The translations under genes and the position numbers were made by a program. Of a DNA stretch of 22,391 bases, positions 6,460 through 14,115 are shown in pieces. Numbering within the stretch: position 1 is the first letter of the stretch; each line of letters opens with the position of its first letter. This DNA is from JBHIET01 sp046760785 (GTDB taxonomy: Bacteria; Chloroflexota; Anaerolineae; B4-G1), in the NCBI GenBank assembly GCA_046760785.1, contig JBHIET010000057.1, positions 1-22,391 on the forward strand, given 5' to 3'. The notes beneath the pieces were generated by a model. The model had not been told where the DNA came from. It ran no database searches and was given only the letters and a program-made list of their open reading frames with translations.

Positions 6460-6769
6460 TCATCGCACATCGGCGGTGATGCGCACCTCGACCCACGGCT
6501 GGGTGGGGTCATTGGTGGCGAACCAGACCAGCCGCGTCACCTCCCCGCGCGTCTCGTGGAAGTCGGCGTCGAAGGTCACGCTCAGGTCGGCGCGCCGGCC
6601 CGGCGGGATGACGCTGCTCAATAGTTCCGCCGTGGTGCAGGCGCACAGCTTCCGCAAGTGGTAGCAGACTTGCTGGGTCTTCGCTGCGCGACGGCTCGGG
6701 CGGCCTGGCAAAGGCGCCTGACTGCCAGGCGTTGAGCACCAGGAACGCGACGATGACAATCCTCCTCCG
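6460..6769 (-). pseudogene. Decayed DUF1573 gene
   Basis: The 3' part encodes the end of a DUF1573 domain: CACTTAELLSSVIPPGRRAD and VTFDADFHETRG, then WFATNDP. The upstream half of the domain (the FGTIP...HTF...RN strands) is absent. A signal-peptide-like stretch (IVIVAFLVLNAWQSGAFA) lies in a different frame right after the preceding gene's stop, without a good start codon. So the gene has an internal deletion plus a frame change. It is a third DUF1573 relic in the operon beside the intact ones at 8009 and 9109. Confidence 0.65.
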
Positions 6770-8008
6770 TCATACAAACCATATCAAGATGACGACGCCC
6801 ACTGCTACCATCGCCAGCCCCGTGGCCAGGCGCACCCAGCGCCGGCTCGACTGCTCCGCCAGCCGGATGCGGTGCATGACGCGCCGGTTACCGACCCCGG
6901 CCAGGATGACGAGCAACGGCGCAATGAAGGCCAGGTTGTAGAGCCCCAGGTAGCCCACGCCCTGCAAGTAGGTGGCTTTTGCCGCCAGCAACCCCACGAT
7001 GGCCACGTAAATGCCGCCGGAGCAGGGGAAGGTGCACAATCCGACCAGGAACCCGCCTGCGCCTGCCGCCGGGAAGGTGGCCCGCTTCAGCCAATCCTGT
7101 ATCGTGCCGTGGGCGATGGTGGGGATACGCAGGTGAATGGGCAACTGGGGGAAGAAGTAGTCCTTCAGGTTGATCACCCCCAGGCCGATGACCAGCCAGG
7201 CGCCGATCCTGGCCATCAGGTGGCGGTTGCCGGTGAAGACCACGGCCTGCATCAGCCCCAGGCCGATGAGGAAGTAGGCCAGATAGATGGCGGCGATGTA
7301 GACCAGGCCCATCGCCCAGACCGTGCCGGAGGCGCGCCGGATGGTGAAGAGGAAGGCGATGAAAAACAGCAACACGGCAAAGGCGCAGGGGTTAAGCCCG
7401 TCGAGGAAGCCGGTGGCGAGCACCAGCCCCAGCAGGTTGCGCTCCGCCTCGACCGACGCGACTGGTTCCAGTTCCTCGCCGTGCTCCTCCAGATAGGCTA
7501 GGTACTCACCGATGGGCGCGTTGATGGGGTAGGTCTGGGGTTCACCCCGAAAGGCCCAGGCGACGTACTCGGTCGCGCCGCTCATCTTGTCCTGATAGAC
7601 CAGCATGCGCTCGAAGGCATCGGCAGGGGCGGCCAGCAGATCGGCCACCACGTGTTCCGGGACGTGGCCTTCCAAGACAAGGCGATCGCCGCGGTGTCCC
7701 GAGCTTGTCGAAGGGACAAAGACCGTCAGGTGAGATTGCAGGTCAGGTGGCACTCCCAACGCATCGCTGCGCTCCAGGAGCTCGGTACGGTTGGCCGGCT
7801 CGTTGATGTAATCCTTGTAGACTGGCTCGTCGTAGCCCGCGTCGCGCAGCAATGGAACGACCACCTCGTCGATGTAATGCAGGCAATCGGCGCAGGCGCG
7901 GTTGTAGTAGACGGTGACCGGGGCTGGTGTGGATGCTTGCACGCCGATCACGTGCAAGGCCAGCGCCAGGGGCAAGAGAAGCAGGATGGTGAGCGCTCGC
8001 TTCGTCAT
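6770..8008 (-). CDS. Thioredoxin-fold/CcdA-type fusion protein
   Basis: A 412-residue protein with a signal peptide (about 1-25), then a thioredoxin-like domain with C39-A-D-C42, then a polytopic domain (about 190-412) of the CcdA/DsbD type. The membrane part has NPCAF (C208) and CTFPCSGG (C325, C329), the positions that carry the thiol pair moving electrons across the membrane. Fusing an extracytoplasmic redox domain to the transporter parallels DsbD but in the opposite order. ATG directly follows the stop of the DUF1573 gene, with the ribosome site inside that gene's end, so they are coupled. Residues 99-106 come from an inserted short repeat. Confidence 0.88.
   Translation of the reverse strand: MTKRALTILLLLPLALALHVIGVQASTPAPVTVYYNRACADCLHYIDEVVVPLLRDAGYDEPVYKDYINEPANRTELLERSDALGVPPDLQSHLTVFVPSTSSGHRGDRLVLEGHVPEHVVADLLAAPADAFERMLVYQDKMSGATEYVAWAFRGEPQTYPINAPIGEYLAYLEEHGEELEPVASVEAERNLLGLVLATGFLDGLNPCAFAVLLFFIAFLFTIRRASGTVWAMGLVYIAAIYLAYFLIGLGLMQAVVFTGNRHLMARIGAWLVIGLGVINLKDYFFPQLPIHLRIPTIAHGTIQDWLKRATFPAAGAGGFLVGLCTFPCSGGIYVAIVGLLAAKATYLQGVGYLGLYNLAFIAPLLVILAGVGNRRVMHRIRLAEQSSRRWVRLATGLAMVAVGVVILIWFV
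7695..7718. repeat. 24-bp palindromic repeat inside the thioredoxin-CcdA gene
   Basis: TGTCCC-GAGCTTGTCGAA-GGGACA has perfect 6-bp ends and is a member of the interspersed CTTCGACAAGCTC repeats. It adds about eight codons (PSTSSGHR) in frame, in the loop between TVFV and GDRLVLEG of the thioredoxin-like domain. Confidence 0.65.
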
Positions 8009-8425
8009 TCAGCCTCCTTCTCGGGGCTCGACCACCGTCACCCAGATCGTCAAAGTGGCTTCCGGGGTATCGGGGTCATTGGACCGGATATACACTACAC
8101 GCATAAACCTGCCCGTTTCCCCCTCGTGAACCTGTGGATCGTAGGTCACCGTTAGATCCGTTGCCTCGCCGGGTCTCAGACGGCGGCTGCCGACTTCGGC
8201 CGTGGTGCAGCCGCAGGAAGTGCTCACGCCGGTGATCTCCAGCGTCCCTCGGCCCACGTTGCGCACCTGGAACGTGTGCCTCACCGGCTCGGTGTTGGGA
8301 ATGGTGCCAAAGTCGAACCCGACAGCGCTCAACTCAATCCGACCCGGCCGGTCAGTGGGCGTGCAGGCGACCGCCAGCGTTGCCAGGATGAATAATGGCA
8401 AGACGATCCTCGCGTTGAGTTTCAT
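8009..8425 (-). CDS. DUF1573 lipoprotein
   Basis: 138 residues from an ATG with GGAGGTGG upstream. The signal sequence ends in a lipobox (LAVAC, C21), so it is predicted to be a lipoprotein on the outer face of the membrane. The rest is one DUF1573 immunoglobulin-like domain: FDFGTIPNTEPVRHTFQVRN, CGCTTAE (C71, C73) and YIRSNDP. The conserved CGCT pair is suggestive of metal or thiol chemistry, but the family's function is not established. Its place between a TlpA-like thiol protein and a thioredoxin-CcdA fusion supports a role in extracytoplasmic redox or copper handling. Confidence 0.88.
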   Translation of the reverse strand: MKLNARIVLPLFILATLAVACTPTDRPGRIELSAVGFDFGTIPNTEPVRHTFQVRNVGRGTLEITGVSTSCGCTTAEVGSRRLRPGEATDLTVTYDPQVHEGETGRFMRVVYIRSNDPDTPEATLTIWVTVVEPREGG

Positions 8426-8476
8426 AGCCACCTCCAGTAATAGGTTACAGAGCAGGTTCATACACGTTCCCCAACT

Positions 8477-9100
8477 TCAGAGCAAGTCCTCCACCAGGCG
8501 GCGTATCGTGTCCGCATCCTTCGCGCCAACGTGCGTCTCCTGAATGACGCCCTCCCGGTCAACGACAAAGCTGGTGGGAACGCCCTGCACGCGGTACTGC
8601 TGGGCTACACTGCCATCTGAGTCTAAGACAATGGGGAAGGACAACTGATGCTCTTCGACAAAGGCCGCCACGTGTGAGAGGGACTCCTGGATATCCACAG
8701 CCACCACTACGAGACCCTGGTTCTTTAACTCCTGATAGACGGTGTTCAGGGCCGGCAGCTCTCTCCGGCAGTTGGGACACCAGGTGGCCCAGAAGTTCAC
8801 CAGCACCACCTGACCTTTAAGGTCGCTTAGGCGCAGTTCGTTGCCCGCCAAGTCCGGCAGGGTGAAGTCCGGCGCCAGGTGACCGGGGATCGGGGCCGGG
8901 AGCAGGGCCGGTGTATCCGTGGCCGTGGGGCGTGGCGTGGACGTGCCGTCGTCGCCGCCAATGGCCGTGGAGGCAGGTGTAGGTAGGTCTACGTTCGCCG
9001 TTGTGGGCGTCACCGTCGGCTCCGGGCGGCCCAGGCACCCTCCCGCCAGGGCCATTGCCAACAGCAAGAGGAACCTCGCGATCGTTTTTCCCAACATCAT
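8477..9100 (-). CDS. TlpA-like thiol-disulfide oxidoreductase lipoprotein
   Basis: 207 residues: signal peptide with lipobox (ALAGGC, C22), a Thr/Pro-rich linker (about 27-70), then a thioredoxin fold of the TlpA/ResA type with WCPNC (C108, C111) and the cis-proline loop VQGVPTSF (P175). Such membrane-anchored proteins reduce apo-cytochrome c or copper-site cysteines using electrons from CcdA. An intact thioredoxin-CcdA fusion lies two genes downstream and could supply electrons. The start follows AGGGGGACCG, 8 bp after the upstream stop. Confidence 0.93.
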   Translation of the reverse strand: MMLGKTIARFLLLLAMALAGGCLGRPEPTVTPTTANVDLPTPASTAIGGDDGTSTPRPTATDTPALLPAPIPGHLAPDFTLPDLAGNELRLSDLKGQVVLVNFWATWCPNCRRELPALNTVYQELKNQGLVVVAVDIQESLSHVAAFVEEHQLSFPIVLDSDGSVAQQYRVQGVPTSFVVDREGVIQETHVGAKDADTIRRLVEDLL

Positions 9101-9108
9101 CGGTCCCC

Positions 9109-9990
9109 CTAATCGGTCACCTCGACGTCGAAGACGACGTCCACTCTGGAGTTCAGCGGATCGTTTGAGACGACGGAGATCCCCCGCCGGAACTCACCCG
9201 TCGCGTCTGGGCCGTGGAACAGCAGATCGAAGGTGGCGACCAGCGAGGCTTCTTCACCCGGTGCCAGCACCACCGACCAGTCGGTCGGGTTCTCGGCAAG
9301 GTTGGCACCGAAGACGGGGCTGGTTCCCTGGGCGGTCTCGAGCACCGCCGTCGTACACCCGCACGTCGTCACCAGGCCGGTGATGGTCAAATCGCTCTGC
9401 CCGGCGTTGCGCACCGTGAAGGTGGCGCTGATCAGCCCGGTGGCAATAGGAACCGCTCCCAGGTCCATCTCGGCCGGCTCGACGACCAGCACCGGCCGGT
9501 CAGCCGGTAATTCGGCCAGCAGCTCGGCCTGCACCTGGGCGGCCAACGCCTGGTCGAAGAAAGCCCCGGCCCCATAGGCCTGGAGCATGATCTGGTAGAC
9601 CTGGCTTCGGGAGACGCCCTGGGCCACGTGCTGATCAATCAACCCCCGCCGCTCCTCGGCCATGCCGCAGGTGCAGGAGCCGATGTCCTGGCCACAGCAG
9701 GGGCAGACAAAGGCCTGGTAGAGCGTGGCGACCTCGGCGCTGCTCACTGTGGGCTCGGGCGCTGATGAAACGTCGCCCTCCTGCGTGGGCGTGATTGTTC
9801 CGGCCGAGGAGGCCAACAGCGTGGAGCTGGGACTGGGAGCAACAGACGCTCCTGCTCTTGTCCCTGGCCCGAAGACAAAGTACCCGGCCCCTAACATGCT
9901 GAGGGCCAGAATGGTGACGATGATGATCAGGGTTGTTTTGCTGATCGTGATGGTGATCTTATCGCTCGTGTTCTGCGTGTTTGTTTCCAT
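9109..9990 (-). CDS. CcmH-like/DUF1573 two-domain membrane protein
   Basis: 293 residues from the ATG at 9990 (GAGG upstream). An N-terminal anchor (about 20-40) is followed by a Ser/Thr/Pro linker, then a Cys cluster, FVCPCCGQDIGSCTCGM (C96, C98, C99, C106, C108), and a short helical segment RRGLIDQHVAQGVSRSQVYQ. This segment is like the CcmH/CycL thiol region that handles apocytochrome c or metal. The C-terminal half is a DUF1573 domain with TTCGCTTAV (C210, C212) and SNDP. This domain pairing next to TlpA points to an outer-face thiol or copper relay; the substrate is unknown. Confidence 0.82.
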   Translation of the reverse strand: METNTQNTSDKITITISKTTLIIIVTILALSMLGAGYFVFGPGTRAGASVAPSPSSTLLASSAGTITPTQEGDVSSAPEPTVSSAEVATLYQAFVCPCCGQDIGSCTCGMAEERRGLIDQHVAQGVSRSQVYQIMLQAYGAGAFFDQALAAQVQAELLAELPADRPVLVVEPAEMDLGAVPIATGLISATFTVRNAGQSDLTITGLVTTCGCTTAVLETAQGTSPVFGANLAENPTDWSVVLAPGEEASLVATFDLLFHGPDATGEFRRGISVVSNDPLNSRVDVVFDVEVTD

Positions 9991-10009
9991 GCTCTTTCGA
10001 ACCTCATTT

Positions 10010-10822
10010 TCAGCCCTGCATCGGGCATTGGTGGAACCACAGTTTGTAGACCGGCAGCACACCCAACTCGGCGACGGTGAACACCAGGGCGGCGTTGACC
10101 AACAGCAACCGGCTCCATCGGCGCGCTGCCGACCTCCGACTCCGGGCCACGGCTGCCACGGCGGCCAGGGTGACGACGAAGAAGACCACGACCACCCCGC
10201 CAGCAGTGATCAGCGAGACGGGATATAGCAGCCAGTCAAGCCCGAAAACGACCGCCGCCAGAAAGAGCACCTCGATCAGCAAGAGCCCGGCCAGTTCCCC
10301 AAAACCACTGATCACTGGTCGAGGCTGTTTTTCGTCCCACAGGCTGATGCTGACCAAATACAGTAACAATGGGGCCAGGGCCGCCCCTGTCAACAGCCCG
10401 GTGACCAGCCGCAGGAAGTTGGTCGGCGTATACAGGTGGGGCAGGCCGACGTCGTAGGCGGTGGAATTGAGCCCATCGAAGGCCATACTGGCCACAAAGC
10501 CGACCAGCACTACCATAATCGGTACAGCCGGCCTACGCGTTGCCCCGGCCCGCTTCCGCAGTAGCAGGTAGCCCAGGCCCAGCAGCGATCCGGCGTAGAT
10601 GCCCTGGGTCCGCGCCTCCAGGGGTAACTGCTCCCCGGCCATGAAGTAGGAGTGGCCGGGACGCAGCATGCAGACGGTGCGCCCGATGGCCCGCAGCTTC
10701 TCCATCAGCGGCCACGGGAGCAACAGGAAGGCCAGGAGAAGCAGGGCCGGAAGGCTGATCAACAGCCAGCGCCTGGCCCTGGAAACAGTGCTTTCCTTCT
10801 GAAGTGGCGTCGTTACGTTCAT
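10010..10822 (-). CDS. DUF2085-like multi-pass membrane protein
   Basis: 270 residues with about six hydrophobic segments. Residues 51-77 (CMLRPGHSYFMAGEQLPLEA, then RTQGIYAG) match the DUF2085 signature, normally CHxxxxRSFFxxGxQLPLCARCTGIYxG, but the second cluster's Cys residues are replaced (LEARTQ). It might therefore have lost a metal site found in relatives. ATG overlaps the preceding methyltransferase stop by four bases (ATGA). The other operon has an equivalent methyltransferase/DUF2085 pair. Function unknown. Confidence 0.72.
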   Translation of the reverse strand: MNVTTPLQKESTVSRARRWLLISLPALLLLAFLLLPWPLMEKLRAIGRTVCMLRPGHSYFMAGEQLPLEARTQGIYAGSLLGLGYLLLRKRAGATRRPAVPIMVVLVGFVASMAFDGLNSTAYDVGLPHLYTPTNFLRLVTGLLTGAALAPLLLYLVSISLWDEKQPRPVISGFGELAGLLLIEVLFLAAVVFGLDWLLYPVSLITAGGVVVVFFVVTLAAVAAVARSRRSAARRWSRLLLVNAALVFTVAELGVLPVYKLWFHQCPMQG

Positions 10823-11547
10823 TCCTTGCCTCCGTCAACGGATGAGCCTTTGATCGTGCCCCTGGCTGGCATCCACCTGCGGTTGAGCATGCGAGTCCCG
10901 CCTCGTGACATCCGCCATACGTCCAGACGGGGGATAAAGCCTGGCACTCGGGTCTTGTAGAGCCGATATGCTTCACCGAATCGTTCTTCCATCTCACGCT
11001 CTTCGCGCCTGGCCAGCCGGATATAGGTCCGGAAAAGCGCCGGCGCCATCAACAACGTGGGAATCGTCGGCCACTGGATGAGAAAGGCCACAATGACCAT
11101 AAACAGACCCGCGTACTGGGGATGCCGTAGCCATGCGTAGATGCCATCGGTGACCAACGCACCTTGCGCTCGATGGACCCGCCGCCAGCCCACCGCCATG
11201 ACGACGATGCCCGCCCAGAACAGGGCCATAGTGAACAGCATGACCGCCATCCAGATGGTCTCCGAACCCCCCGCCAGGGCCACGAGCAGGTGGCCATTCT
11301 TGTGACTGAAGGGGTCCAGCACCGGGTAGGCCCGTCCCAGTAGCGCGGTAAGAGCATAGATGGTTAGCGGGAAGCCAAACATCTCGGTGAAAAGAGCTAC
11401 CAACCAGGCGCCAAAGAGCCCCATGGAGCGCCACTCCACCCGACGCTTCGGTACCAGAAAGCTGAGCGCAAATAGGAGAACAAATGCCAGATTGTAGAAC
11501 ACCTCGAACCATAGACCATAGTCATAGGACGATGTCGTCATATTCAT
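10819..11547 (-). CDS. Isoprenylcysteine methyltransferase-like membrane protein
   Basis: 242 residues, about five membrane segments. The C-terminal signature DGIYAWLRHPQYAG (about 134-147), LFRTYIRLARREEREMEERF and GEAYRLYKTRVPGFIP marks the ICMT/PEMT-type membrane methyltransferases that bind SAM through the RHP...EE motif. In bacteria these methylate lipids or unknown small substrates; the specific acceptor here cannot be read. I chose the ATG at 11547, next to AGAGAG; the frame opens earlier without support. It is the first gene after promoter module copy D and is coupled to a DUF2085-like gene. Confidence 0.82.
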   Translation of the reverse strand: MNMTTSSYDYGLWFEVFYNLAFVLLFALSFLVPKRRVEWRSMGLFGAWLVALFTEMFGFPLTIYALTALLGRAYPVLDPFSHKNGHLLVALAGGSETIWMAVMLFTMALFWAGIVVMAVGWRRVHRAQGALVTDGIYAWLRHPQYAGLFMVIVAFLIQWPTIPTLLMAPALFRTYIRLARREEREMEERFGEAYRLYKTRVPGFIPRLDVWRMSRGGTRMLNRRWMPARGTIKGSSVDGGKE

Positions 11548-11632
11548 CTCTCTGTATAGCATATCCAGCGGAGGCAACTCCCACGCCGCCGGAGGCCGGG
11601 CGTGGGAATCCGGCCCGCTGCGAAGCCTTCTT

Positions 11633-11700
11633 GCCATACTACGGCGGCAGCACGGCGACCAGAGAAATCCAGCTCATTCTGTCCCCGCCATTTGGCGGGG
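11633..11700 (-). promoter_or_regulatory. Repeated promoter module, copy D
   Basis: Minus-strand layout: perfect 8-bp hairpin CCCCGCCA-AA-TGGCGGGG (11683-11700), 21 bp, TGGTCG (11656-11661), 17 bp, then TATGGC (11633-11638), a poor -10. It faces the operon starting with the ICMT-like gene at 11547. Confidence 0.55.
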
Positions 11701-11701
11701 G

Positions 11702-11740
11702 TAGAAAGGTTCCCTACCGGCCGGCGGCCGGCGGGGAACC
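11702..11740 (-). terminator. Terminator after the YHS gene
   Basis: On the minus strand GGTTCCC (11734-11740) pairs with GGGAACC (11708-11714); the interior is GC-rich with CCGGCC/GGCCGG pairing, and TTTCT follows. It lies just before module copy D, so it closes the copA operon and the next operon begins immediately. Confidence 0.65.
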
Positions 11741-11762
11741 CTTCCCGGCCGGCGATAGCCGC

Positions 11763-11945
11763 TCAGTGCCCGGAGTGATGGTGTCCCTCGTGCTCACTGG
11801 CCTCTTGCAGGTACTTATCCGGATCTTTCTCGAAGGCCGTCTTGCAGCCCGGAGCGCAGAAGTAATAGGTCTGCCCCTTGTACTCCGCCTTGGCCGGAGC
11901 CGTCTGGGGGTCTACCATCATCCCACAGACCGGATCCTTCACCAT
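11763..11945 (-). CDS. YHS-domain metal-binding protein
   Basis: A 60-residue protein from the ATG preceded by AAGGAGGTGAG. The YHS signature is complete: VKDPVCGMMVD, KGQTYYFCAPGCKTAFEKDP (Cys in CGM, FC and GC). It ends with a His-rich tail (EHEGHHHSGH). YHS domains bind copper or other soft metals and are often attached to or encoded beside copper ATPases. As the last gene of the copA operon it may deliver or buffer copper. The frame extends upstream to 12047, but that part is not plausible. Confidence 0.92.
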   Translation of the reverse strand: MVKDPVCGMMVDPQTAPAKAEYKGQTYYFCAPGCKTAFEKDPDKYLQEASEHEGHHHSGH

Positions 11946-11965
11946 CTTGCTCACCTCCTTCCCAA

Positions 11966-12382
11966 CTAACTCGTCAGCCCCACAACCGGCGGGTTTGCCA
12001 CACCGGCAGCAAAGATAGAGGAGGGGAGAACATAGTCTCCCATGCAATCAGAAACAGAAACCATCAAGGCCAGCCCCCAACAAGAACCCAGAGCCAGGAA
12101 TGGCAAAGCAGCAATTGAGCCAGCGATCAGGCCGTTAAGAAAGGCGTTGCCGGGAACACTTTGGCCCAACTGAAAACCGAAGCCTGACCAGGCGGAGACG
12201 AAGAGAACGGCGAAAAGGGGAAAGATCAGCAAAGCAGATAGGAACGTCGGTCTCAAAAGAGAGCAGGCCATAGCCACGAAAAGGAAAACAACGGCACATA
12301 CAATGCCAAGCGCGATGTTAATGGCCAAAAGGCGCAATCCCCAAGGCCAAATGTTTCTCTCTTCCACAAGAATGCCGTTCAT
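11966..12382 (-). CDS. Small hypothetical membrane protein
   Basis: About 138 residues from the ATG at 12382 (GGTGGAA upstream); an earlier ATG at 12415 or 12442 is possible and the last would overlap ccdA. Three or four hydrophobic segments can be seen (INIALGIVCAVVFLFVAMA, SALLIFPLFAVLFVSAW, GLIAGSIAALPFLALGSCWG). No family was recognised. Its base composition is visibly less GC-rich than its neighbours, suggesting separate origin. It sits between ccdA and the YHS gene and is probably co-transcribed. Confidence 0.6.
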   Translation of the reverse strand: MNGILVEERNIWPWGLRLLAINIALGIVCAVVFLFVAMACSLLRPTFLSALLIFPLFAVLFVSAWSGFGFQLGQSVPGNAFLNGLIAGSIAALPFLALGSCWGLALMVSVSDCMGDYVLPSSIFAAGVANPPVVGLTS

Positions 12383-12420
12383 TTCCACCGCCCCGTTGCA
12401 CGCCAACGATCTCATCTTCG

Positions 12421-13143
12421 CTATAGGCGCTGCAGCAACCATTCAGGTGTGATGCGGATGAAATAGCTGTTGAGCACGGAAAACTTGTCGCTGACGAGCA
12501 AGAGGCCTATCCCTACCACCAGCAACCCGCTGGCGATCTCGACCGCCCGCGCGCACCGGTTGAACCGCTTCAGCCAGCCCACAGCCCGCGTCAGCAACAT
12601 CGCCGTTGCCAGGAAGGGAGCAGCCAGGCCCAGCGCGTAGACAAAGAGGAAGCCCATCGCCCGCGATGGCTCCGTGAAGGCCAGTGTCATCACCGTGCCC
12701 AGCAGTGGCCCGATGCAGGGGGTCCAACCTGCGGCAAAGGTCACGCCGAACAGCGCCGAACGAATATAGCCCGACCGCATTCCTCTCCCCATATCTAGCT
12801 GGCGGGTAACGTTGAGAATCGGGATCGTGACAACCCCCACCGTGTGCAGGCCGAACAGGATGAGGATTACCCCGCCGACTTTGGTAATCCAGCCGCTGTA
12901 GCGCGCCAATACGTTGGCCAGGATAGTTGCAGGCAGGCCAAAGAGCGTGACGAAGATCAAAGTGAAGCCCCCGACGAAGAACAGGGCGTGGCTGAAGACT
13001 TGCCATCGGCGGAGAGGCGTGCCGCCGGAGAGAGCGCTGCCCGACAGGTAGCCCAGGTAGACGGGCACGAGCGGCAGAACGCAAGGTGAGATAAAGGACA
13101 GCAAGCCAGCCACAAATGCCAGGGGAAAGCTAATGGATAGCAT
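12421..13143 (-). CDS. ccdA: CcdA-family thiol/electron transporter
   Basis: About 240 residues with six transmembrane segments. SPCVLPLVPVYLGYLSG (C21) and AGWTPCIGPLLG (C143) carry the two conserved Cys-Pro motifs of the CcdA/DsbD membrane domain, which carries electrons from cytoplasmic thioredoxin to outer-face thiol proteins, for cytochrome c and copper-site maturation. I preferred ATG at 13143; GTG at 13149 is an alternative. It lies in the copA operon behind a small Cys-rich gene that it overlaps slightly. Confidence 0.9.
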   Translation of the reverse strand: MLSISFPLAFVAGLLSFISPCVLPLVPVYLGYLSGSALSGGTPLRRWQVFSHALFFVGGFTLIFVTLFGLPATILANVLARYSGWITKVGGVILILFGLHTVGVVTIPILNVTRQLDMGRGMRSGYIRSALFGVTFAAGWTPCIGPLLGTVMTLAFTEPSRAMGFLFVYALGLAAPFLATAMLLTRAVGWLKRFNRCARAVEIASGLLVVGIGLLLVSDKFSVLNSYFIRITPEWLLQRL

Positions 13144-13331
13144 TTTCACCAACCTTAGCAGTCAGCGCAGCGCTCCTCGCCCTGGCGTGTCGCACAGTCA
13201 AGAGCGTCACCCCTCCCACCACACAGATGATGGCGAACAGTTGCGCGGCCGGGAGGTTGAAGAACTTGGCGTCCTTTGCACCTTTGCGGTGAAAAATTCT
13301 TGCACATTGGGCAAGAATCTGCCTTGGTCAT
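13130..13331 (-). pseudogene. Small Cys-motif membrane protein with a frameshift
   Basis: From ATG at 13331 the frame reads MTKADSCPMCKNF with a CPMC pair. Skipping one base in the five-T run (13292-13296) continues as HRKGAKDAKFFNLPAAQLFA, then IICVVGGVTLLTVRHARARS, a single-span membrane helix with positively charged flank, and ends at 13130, overlapping ccdA by 14 bp. The uncorrected frame ends at 13155 and is unlike a protein. The HRKGAKDAK segment resembles a widely dispersed CACCGCAAAGG-type repeat, so the join may itself be a repeat insertion. Function unknown. Confidence 0.5.
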
Positions 13332-13344
13332 GTCGTTGCACCCC

Positions 13345-14115
13345 TCAAGGTCGAGAGGGTAGACGAGCCACCTGGCGCAGGCGAAGTTCCAGCCTCTGGC
13401 GCGCGTCCCGGAAGTATGCCTCAAACACCGGATACACCATCCACGTTACCGCCAGGCCAAAGAGCAGGCCGGTGATCAGCCGCATCCAGGAATTGAAGGA
13501 GCTCAATTCGGTGCCCACGTAGAAACTTTGTGGGAACAAATTCCCGGTCAACGTGGCCAGCCAACCGTTGTCGTAGCGAAACCCTTGCCCAATCCCGGCC
13601 AGATCGCTGATAAAGTGCGTTACCCCGTCCACGACCATAGGGACGGTCAAAAGCACAAACGTCCGCCATCCTGGAGAGCGTAACCGGCGACGCAGCAGCG
13701 CGAAGATCAGCCCACCTAGAAAGATACCGCCGTACAGGGAGACCATGCGATCCGACCAGGCAACCTTGTAGCCCAGTTCAGGTGTGCCGACGAAGGTCTT
13801 CAGGCCCAGCGGGGTGTTGGCGCCGGGCGCGTAGGGCAGCAGTTCCGTGTACGAATACATCAGCTTGGGGCCAAACAGAAAAAAGGATCGGTTGGCAAAC
13901 TGATGGCACAGAGGGCTGTATGCCGTGTAGATAATCAGGGCAAGACTCGTCACACCGATTTTCATCAGGACAGGGGCCAACCAAGGCAGCACGAAGACGA
14001 TTCCCCAGATGGCGTTGGCCCAGGCCAGCCAGTGGCGACCGAGACTCAGAATACTGCGTTGTAACCAGATCAGGTATGTTCGTACGGAAGCGTTCGCCGG
14101 AGTTTGTTTGGTCAT
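13345..14115 (-). CDS. DUF2085 multi-pass membrane protein
   Basis: 256 residues with about five hydrophobic segments. LCHQFANRSFFLFGPKL (C70, H71, Q72) is the first DUF2085 signature. The second, normally with Cys in CARCTGIYxG, reads AWSDRMVSLYGGIFLGG. A long loop (about 88-125) lies between. The family is uncharacterised; the conserved C-H-Q suggests metal or redox chemistry in the membrane. ATG overlaps the upstream methyltransferase stop (ATGA), the same coupling seen in the other operon. Confidence 0.85.
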   Translation of the reverse strand: MTKQTPANASVRTYLIWLQRSILSLGRHWLAWANAIWGIVFVLPWLAPVLMKIGVTSLALIIYTAYSPLCHQFANRSFFLFGPKLMYSYTELLPYAPGANTPLGLKTFVGTPELGYKVAWSDRMVSLYGGIFLGGLIFALLRRRLRSPGWRTFVLLTVPMVVDGVTHFISDLAGIGQGFRYDNGWLATLTGNLFPQSFYVGTELSSFNSWMRLITGLLFGLAVTWMVYPVFEAYFRDARQRLELRLRQVARLPSRP

